From Willaertia magna (taxonomy: Eukaryota; Heterolobosea; Eutetramitea; Acrasida; Naegleriidae): a DNA stretch of 12,848 nt. The DNA lies in the NCBI GenBank assembly GCA_902984215.1, contig CADWAF010005685.1, positions 1 through 12,848 on the forward strand, in the 5' to 3' direction. Below the pieces are notes generated by a model, which was not told the DNA's origin, did not search any database, and worked only from the letters and a program-made list of their open reading frames with translations. A program made the translations under genes and the position numbers. Shown one piece after another: positions 7,002 to 12,848 of this stretch (within the stretch, counting starts at the first letter, position 1; the number at the start of each line of letters is the position of its first letter).

Positions 7002-10000
7002 ATGCCTGCAAAGAGGGAGGTCATCAAAATATCTTCCCCAATAGTGAACAACAGTAACCATCACTCTACGGGTGTCGACAACACTTTAATTACTTCTTCT
7101 CCTTCATCTACTAATACCGCTTCTTCATCTCCATCAAATAATAATAGTAATAATAAATATGATCCACCATTATCACGAGATCAACTAATTAATAAAATTA
7201 ATGTTACACAAACACAATTGTATCTGGTTTTTAAAGAGAAACAAAATTTACAATTTCAAAATAAATTATTAGAAGAAGAGAATAAAAAGTTAAAAAAGAT
7301 GGTAAATACTTCAATTAAAACTCAAGTTCAACAAATAGAGAGATCATCTTCCTCACCATCTTTGTTTTCCAATACCAATAATAATAGTAATAACAATAGT
7401 AACAATTCATCTCCTAGAAATAGTGCGAATAATAAAGTCTTTCAATCAATGGAAAATAAAGTCAATACATTACTTCAAAAATTTGAAAAGGCTAATGAAG
7501 TATATTTAGAAAAGAATAAGTTCATTAAAGAACTAACAGAAACTCAACAAAAGGTAAGTTTGTTGAGGAAATTTTTGTATTCTAATTGTATCATGCAAAT
7601 AATATTAATTTTTCTGAATGACCATGTTAATTTTAATGGCACTGAAATAAATAGATAAAAAGGACTTCTGGAATTTATACATCTACCAGTAGTACGACAA
7701 CTACAAGTGAAGATGTTTCTTCGGAAGATGAAGATGACGAAGATAGTAGTAATACTTTAAGCAGTAGTACTAATGGATCTACAAGATCTTCTCACATTCC
7801 AACAATCCCTATACCTAACAATGATGATGAAAGAAATAGTGTTGCTGGTACAGCTTTAGATGTAGATTCTGCAATCGTAAGTGCAAGAGAAAGAAAGAAA
7901 AGACTTCCTTCAGTATTTCATCATCATCGTACTGAGGGAAATGCTGGTTCCAAACTAAACATAATTTCTTCTCATTCCGTAAATTCTACAAATAGAACTA
8001 CGGGAAGTGCTTCTATTTTTTATGGCGCCAAAAAAAATACAGAAAGTTCTTCGCCATCATCTAATAGAACAAGTGTTGAAAGTAATAATGTAATAGTGAA
8101 TAATAATCCTATAAAAGAGATTAAACAGAAAGTAGATAAAACTACTAATGGTAAATTAATTATAGAATATCCTGTAAATCCGATATTCAGTAAGAGTTCT
8201 ATTCAAAAATCATCTGCTGGAGGTGGTGCTGGGGGAGGATTTAGAGCAAGAGTTAGCCTTATTCAAACAACTGATATCTTTTCAGAACCTGTACAATCCT
8301 TTATAATAAGTAATAACTCTAAACTACTTTGTGAAGGTAATAACAATGACCATTATGTAAAGACTCTTTTAGATAGCCTAGAAAGTACCAATAACAATAC
8401 TAATGGAGGCTCATCTAATAAGACAGATGTATTAAATAACTGTAAGGAATACTTGGAAGATAAGGAAAACCATGAATTGAAAAAGGGAGAAGTATTTTGT
8501 GGAAGTATCACCCTTCCAGAATCGGATTCTGGACAGAGAGAAATACAATTAATTCACTTATTTGTCGATAATTCATTACCTTCTATTGAGGGTGGTAGTG
8601 GTGACAGTAGTAATAACGAAAATGAAGGATCAACATTAGATTTAAACCAATTAGCAAAAACAAGTTTCTTTACAGTAATAAATAACGCTGTAAGAAATGC
8701 TTTGGAGTGTGCTGATTTATTGGAGGTTGGTTCAATTGCTATTTGCCCACTTCTCTATCGTAATAAGGATAATGAAATTATTCCACAATATGGTGTAAAA
8801 AAGAATCAATGGATAAGTGCTGCACGTTGTATGTTTAGATCAACTTTTGATCATTGCATAGAAAATAGACTTTCAAGTAATTTAATTGATATTCGTTTTC
8901 TTGTAACATCAGATGAAGAATCAAAATTATTGAAACAATATTTTGATACAGATTATGCATTCTTTATTTTCAATTTTGCAAAGAATCAACACATGTCAGT
9001 TAATTTGGTACAATCACCTCTAGAATTTTCACCAAAACCAACTGAAGAGAAACAACTTAAAGATCCAAAGGATTATTATGACACGGATTATACACAACTA
9101 GAAAGTGTCGTAGAAGAGGATTCACCATCAAATATTGAATGGATGGAATCAACAACAGAAGATAGTGAACCTGAAATTAAATGTGCAACAGTTGAAAAAC
9201 TAATTGAAAGAGTTACATATCATAAAAATTATGATAATGCATATTTATATGCATTTTTATTAACTTATAGATCTTTTATTTCGCCACATGAATTAATGGA
9301 TAAATTAATTAATCGTTATAATTTACCACCACCAAATCCAAAAGGTATTAGTAAATTAGATTTTTCTTCATGGCAAGAAGAGGTTTTACAACAAGTTAGA
9401 TTGAGAATTACTCAATTAGTTAAATATTGGCTTGAAAACCATTATTATGATTTTGAAAATGATAATGAATTAGTTGAGAAAGTAAAGAAATTAAGTTCTA
9501 TTATGGAAAGAACACAGGGTAAACATTTCTCAACACAAATATTAAATTCTTTAAAGAGACAACAATCTTTAGATGTAGCAAGAAATGAAATTGCATTTGT
9601 TAAAATTGAGAAACCTATTGAATATCCAAAGAAGTACAAAATTGGAAAAGATGATTTATTAAAGTTTGATATTTTATCTTGGCCATCTGCAGAGATTGCT
9701 AGACAAATGACTTTAATTGAATATAGTATGTTTAAGTCAATTAGACCAAAAGAATGTTTAAATCAATCTTGGAATAAGGAATCTCGTGAAAAGAAAGCAT
9801 TTAATATTTTCCAAATGATTAATTGGTTTAATAAGGTATCTAGATGGGTTGCAACAGAGGTATTAAAAGAACCTGATTTGAAGAAGAGAATTGATATAAT
9901 TACAAAAATGATACAGATTGCTAAAGAATGTAGAGAACTAAATAATTTCAACGCTATTTTTGAAATTATTAGTGGTCTTCAAAACTCTGCTGTCCATCGT

Positions 10001-10384
10001 TTGAAAAAAACATGGGAAGGACTTAAAACTAAATATAAAAATAGATATGACGAATTATATCAATTAATTAGTGGAGATAATAATTTTAGAGCAATAAGAC
10101 ATGCAATTCTTTATGTAAAACCTCCTTGTATACCTTACATTGGAGTGTTTTTAACAGATTTGACATTTATTGAGGATGGTAATAAGGATGTTTTAAATGA
10201 CAAAATTAACTTTATAAAAAGAAGAAAGTTGGCAATGCTAATAAGAGATATACAAACTTACCAACAAACCCCTTACTACTTCCACACAGTGCCTGAATTA
10301 CAAGAGAAGCTTAAAGAAATCCGACATTCTACAGATCAAGAACTATACAAAATTTCTTTGGAATTTGAACCTAGACAAAAATAA
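7002..10384 (+). CDS. Ras guanine-nucleotide exchange factor with coiled coils and a macro-like domain (two exons)
   Basis: Exons 7002-7553 and 7655-10384 join in phase 0 to give 1093 residues. Residues 1-55 are Ser/Asn-rich. Coiled coils occur at about 58-100 and 145-184, with Asn/Ser and acidic low-complexity sequence around them and up to about 370. Residues about 381-615 follow the plan of a macro domain but lack its key signatures. RasGEF_N lies at about 691-811 (CATVEKLIERVTYHKNYDNA, FLLTYRSFISPHEL). The catalytic CDC25 domain at about 851-1088 is complete: SAEIARQMTLIEYSMFKSIRPKEC, NWFNKVSRWVATEVL, the NNFNAIFEIISGLQ block, RLKKTWEGL, and PCIPYIGVFLTDLTFIEDGN with INFIKRRKLA. This family removes GDP from Ras-type GTPases at membranes; the target GTPase and upstream signal cannot be read here. 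The ATG context is TCAAAAAATG. The AATAAA at 10380-10385 overlaps the stop. The gene is convergent with the zinc-cluster gene. Confidence 0.92.
7554..7654 (+). other. 101-nt phase-0 intron in the RasGEF gene
   Basis: GTAAGT follows codon 184 (CAA AAG), and the acceptor AAATAG ends at 7654, directly before ATA AAA AGG. Reading through the donor runs to a stop at 7656-7658 after 34 extra residues. Splicing instead joins two long in-frame Ser/Asn-rich coding segments. From 7655 to 8095 the exon 2 frame is fully open but has no in-frame ATG, which is why an unspliced reading would start too late. Confidence 0.9.
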
Positions 10385-10408
10385 ATGTATTTTACAAGTG
10401 TACAATAG

Positions 10409-12242
10409 CTATTGCAACATCAACATTCCAAGCGTATGTATTTCTTCCAGTCTATGATAAATTTCTCCATAAAACTTTTCTACTCTGTTGTACCTCTCTC
10501 GCATTAATTTGAAAGCCCGTAGCAGTTTTGACACTCTCACAAAATATTGACCATCCTGAGGCGTTAATTCTCCACCTTCCAATCTACTTTTAATATTGTC
10601 AAAACATTTAATTAAATACTGAGCTATCATGGCAATAAAGTGAACTATCATAACAGGACAATAAACGAAATATTCTCTTGTAGTCGCCTCTATCACTGAA
10701 TCCACAAGAATGTTATTTTCTTTGCCCTCATATCCAACGACCATAAACATAGCAATGTTCACAGAATCAAAAATTATGTCTCTCATTGTCGAAATAATGT
10801 TAAAATGATTGGTCTCTAATTGCGTTGTAATATAATATCGTTTCATTAACTGTGACAATTGAAGAAATAGAGGCAATGTCTCCATATTAAGTCCTACTTT
10901 CAAAGCATTCTCAATTCCACTAGGAATATTAACACCGTCTCTTAGCAATAGAAAGTCCTTAAAACCGTCCCACAAAGAACCAAGATCATTAATATCCTTA
11001 AATCTAGAACAAACACTAGCCTTTCCATAAAGCTCTTGCACAGTAATTTCTGCAGTTGAAATATTCTCTTGTTGTACATTGTTGCTTTCAAAATAATACT
11101 TTAAAGAATTAAGATAAAAGTTATTGGTAATATCATAACCATCACCAGCGGCATATAAACCTAGCAAACCATAAGTAGCTCTAACAAAAAAGTCGTTAAT
11201 TGAATCAAACTGTTTTGCTATATAATGTTTAGCCTCTTTAAAACATATCTCAGCAGCTTTTGCTTGACCTATTCTTTGATCCGTTACAGCCTGCACGCTA
11301 AAAAGTAAAGCCTTAATTCTAGTATCCAAACTGTTAAAATCTTCAAAAACAATACGTTGCATTTCTTCTCTATTTACAATTGGATTTCCACCTAAAACTA
11401 CAATATCAAAATAAGCATCGACTGTTCTAGTTTTTATATAATTACTTAGTAGTTGTTCATTTTGTTGTACTGGAGGATTATGTATTAGATCTTGCTCAAT
11501 TAAGTCTTGCTCAACTGGCGGATAGGGCTCCACTAAATGTTTATTCTTCTTCTTTTTCTTTCTATTTATCACTGGTTGTTGCTGTTTTTCTATTGTTATA
11601 TTATTCTTGTTTGAGGAATCAATTGTATTGGTGACATTGTTGGTACTGTTACTGCTATTACCAATGGAGGTTGTATTTAAAGGAGGATCTCCAAAAGTCA
11701 ACTCAACTTCATATAAAGCCGCATTCTTAGAACCTTTCGTTCTTCCCTTCTTCTTTGGAGTTCTATAAGCACATGTCTTCCCCCGCTTTATGCATTCCAT
11801 GCAACTTGGTAAATGCTTACTGCACTTTCTACATGTAATTTTTTTGTAGTTCCAATTCAATTAATTAAAAATTAAACCCAATAAAAAAAGGGCGCCAAAC
11901 ATGCACAATCATGTAAAGTTCATGCAGTTTATAAATATTTAAGATTTGCATGTAAAGGTTTTTTGTCAACACACATTAAACATGTTTTAACAAACATATG
12001 GTTGTTTTAAATGTACTTACTTATGAATACTTCTGCAATTAATACAGGCAATAGAATGAAATGCAGGTTCATTATTAATTTCTAATTCTTGTTGTCCATT
12101 TATTGTACAGTTATTATTATTATTATTACTATCACCACTATTACTACTTTCTCTATAGTTACTATTCAAACTAAATGATTCAAAAGGCGAAAATAAGAAA
12201 AACATACTTTTCAGGTTCGGGAATAGACTTGGAGTGTGACAT
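10409..12242 (-). CDS. Zn(II)2Cys6 (fungal-type) transcription factor, two introns proposed
   Basis: Proposed exons are 12242-12208, 12170-12021 and 11828-10409, giving 534 residues. The splice from 12021 to 11828 completes a binuclear zinc cluster with Cys at 54, 57, 64, 71, 74 and 81 (CX2CX6CX6CX2CX6C), followed by a basic tail RTPKKKGRTKGSK, the usual DNA-contact and nuclear-localisation part. Neither exon alone has the full set. Residues about 110-190 are Asn/Gln-rich with a second basic patch (KKKKKNK, about 152-158). Residues about 184-534 form a helical domain reminiscent of the fungal-TF middle homology region (RIKALLFSVQAVTDQRIGQA, then VRATYGLLGLYAAGDGYD). Such factors bind DNA, often as dimers, and respond to metabolites; the target is unknown. 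The start is uncertain: ATG 12242 has the best context (AAATACAATG), with 12293 in frame upstream and 12205 usable without the first intron. The stop lies 24 nt from that of the RasGEF. Confidence 0.85.
11829..12020 (-). other. 192-nt intron splitting the zinc-cluster motif
   Basis: The donor GTAAGT begins at 12020 after CAT AA, and the acceptor CATGTAG ends at 11829. The joined codon AA|A is Lys62, between the second and third zinc-ligand cysteines. The ATG at 11860 that appears to start the downstream frame lies inside this intron. Confidence 0.88.
12171..12207 (-). other. Possible 37-nt intron near the start of the zinc-cluster gene
   Basis: GTATGT at 12207 and CATTTAG ending at 12171 bound 37 nt. 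Removing it joins an upstream frame starting at ATG 12242 (MSHSKSIPEPE) to LNSNYRESS in frame. The alternative is that translation starts at ATG 12205, within this segment, with no intron, adding a hydrophobic MFFLFSPFESF start. The 44-nt intron in the EF-hand gene shows that introns this short are credible here. Confidence 0.5.
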
Positions 12243-12739
12243 TGTATTTACTTTTTTTTTATGACTTTCCCTTAGCGCTGTTCCAATTGGCATCTAATAA
12301 GCACTGAAACGCATCCAATTGCTTTCATGAAAATCACAAACAAACTTTCTTGGCTTCAATAATAACTGCGTAGTCCTGTGATCTTATCGCAAAATTATTG
12401 CAACTAAGCAAATAATTACAATGTTAAAAGACAAAGGAGATTGTAAGACAAAATAGTTGTTTCATTATGTGTTATCCCCATAAATCTATGAATTGTTCTG
12501 TGGCAACTTGTTTTAAAGATATTTTAGAAAAGTTATGCTTATTGTAAAGATTTAAAATTTTTAATAAATCTAGATTTAGATTTCTTTAATTTATTTAAAT
12601 AAATATTAATAATTATCAATATCAGTAAATTAATTGATTCCACAAGAATATTCAAAGGTGATGGTTTTTATAATGGTGGCATTCTTTTTTTCATCTTTTT
12701 CTGTTTTTGTGTTTCCAGGAAGATGCTTCTAATTCGAAA
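12243..12739. promoter_or_regulatory. Upstream region of the zinc-cluster gene
   Basis: These 497 bases lie between the preferred start of the zinc-cluster gene and the possible gene end at the right edge. They include an in-frame upstream ATG at 12293-12291 immediately preceded by an in-frame TAG, which limits how far the protein can extend. The part from 12540 to 12640 is very A/T-rich. A T-rich frame at 12661-12732 on the plus strand reads like a signal peptide but stops after 23 residues. No RNA gene was recognised. Confidence 0.5.
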
Positions 12740-12848
12740 TTAAAACGGACTGGGCGGATCCAGGGCAGGAAACTCCAAAAAAATTTCATATACCTTTTTT
12801 AGGTTTATCGACTGGTCTGCGTCACAGTGGTTTTCTATGAAGGATGTT
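12740..12848 (-). CDS. Possible 3' end of a minus-strand gene entering from the right
   Basis: The minus-strand frame is open from the window edge for 35 complete codons to a TAA at 12742-12740. It is less AT-rich than its surroundings and reads plausibly (for example KKVYEIFLEFPALDPPSPF at the end). There is no recognisable domain in so short a piece. The same stretch also follows a good plus-strand acceptor-like tract (TGTTTTTGTGTTTCCAG at 12702-12718) and reads fairly well on that strand until a TAG, so the strand is not certain. Confidence 0.35.
   Translation of the reverse strand, partial: TSFIENHCDADQSINLKKVYEIFLEFPALDPPSPF

Noticed and set aside
9445..9951. Two minus-strand frames of 62-64 codons inside the RasGEF domain
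   Set aside because: They are antisense to a fully conserved catalytic domain.
11490..11514. Short tandem repeat of a 15-base unit (TCTTGCTCAATTAAG, about 1.7 copies)
   Set aside because: It is a small in-frame coding duplication giving EQDLIEQDLI, with no sign of wider significance.
11829..11860. ATG at 11860 as the start of the zinc-cluster gene
   Set aside because: It lies inside the intron. Using it loses two zinc-ligand cysteines that splicing supplies with exact spacing.
12661..12732. Plus-strand ATG with a signal-peptide-like 23-residue frame
   Set aside because: It stops at once; the hydrophobicity comes from T-rich DNA that looks more like a pyrimidine tract.
1..12848. tRNA genes, transposons, viral insertions or CRISPR arrays
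   Set aside because: I looked for B-box-like motifs, terminal repeats, transposase or reverse transcriptase motifs and regular repeats, and saw none.

Overview
The window looks like nuclear DNA of an AT-rich amoeboid protist, most probably a heterolobosean (Naegleria or Willaertia type). Reasons: roughly 70% AT; genes on both strands with A-rich start contexts (AAAATG-like); few, short GTAAGT...AG introns (37, 44, 101 and 192 nt can be proposed); asparagine and serine runs; a RasGEF next to a fungal-type Zn2Cys6 regulator; and 5S rRNA genes lying singly among protein genes instead of in an rDNA unit. A dictyostelid is the main alternative, but the intergenic DNA is less AT-extreme than expected there. 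The assignment is inference, not a database result.

Layout, left to right. (1) 1-30, minus: first ten codons of a gene leaving the window, with an N-myristoylation-type start. (2) 31-662: divergent promoter region. (3) 663-2864, plus: ThrE/PRM10-type membrane transporter with a long Asn/His-rich cytosolic head. (4) 2865-3159: spacer with an almost pure A/T block. (5) 3160-3277 and 4612-4729, minus: two 5S rRNA genes, 118 nt each, differing at two positions. Between them lie one small unrecognised gene (3726-4175, minus) and two stretches that look like decayed coding sequence. (6) 4901-5667, minus: calmodulin-like four-EF-hand protein with a 44-nt intron and a phosphosite-bearing linker between its lobes. 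(7) 6116-6451, minus: small secreted acidic Thr-rich protein. (8) 7002-10384, plus: a two-exon gene for a 1093-residue protein with coiled coils, a degenerate macro-like domain, RasGEF_N and a complete CDC25/RasGEF domain. (9) 10409-12242, minus: a Zn(II)2Cys6 transcription factor whose six cysteines are completed only by splicing. It is convergent with the RasGEF gene, with 24 nt between the stop codons. (10) 12740-12848, minus: possible 3' end of another gene running off the right edge.

There is no operon logic. The genes are single eukaryotic transcription units, several concerned with signalling (possible Arf-like start, Ca2+ sensor, Ras exchange factor, transcription factor). The main corrections to a plain ORF reading are three splice reconstructions: exon 1 of the RasGEF, the last two EF hands, and the zinc cluster. 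The most unusual items are the macro-like/RasGEF architecture, the two sharply bounded 5S copies, and the inserted linker in the calmodulin-like protein.
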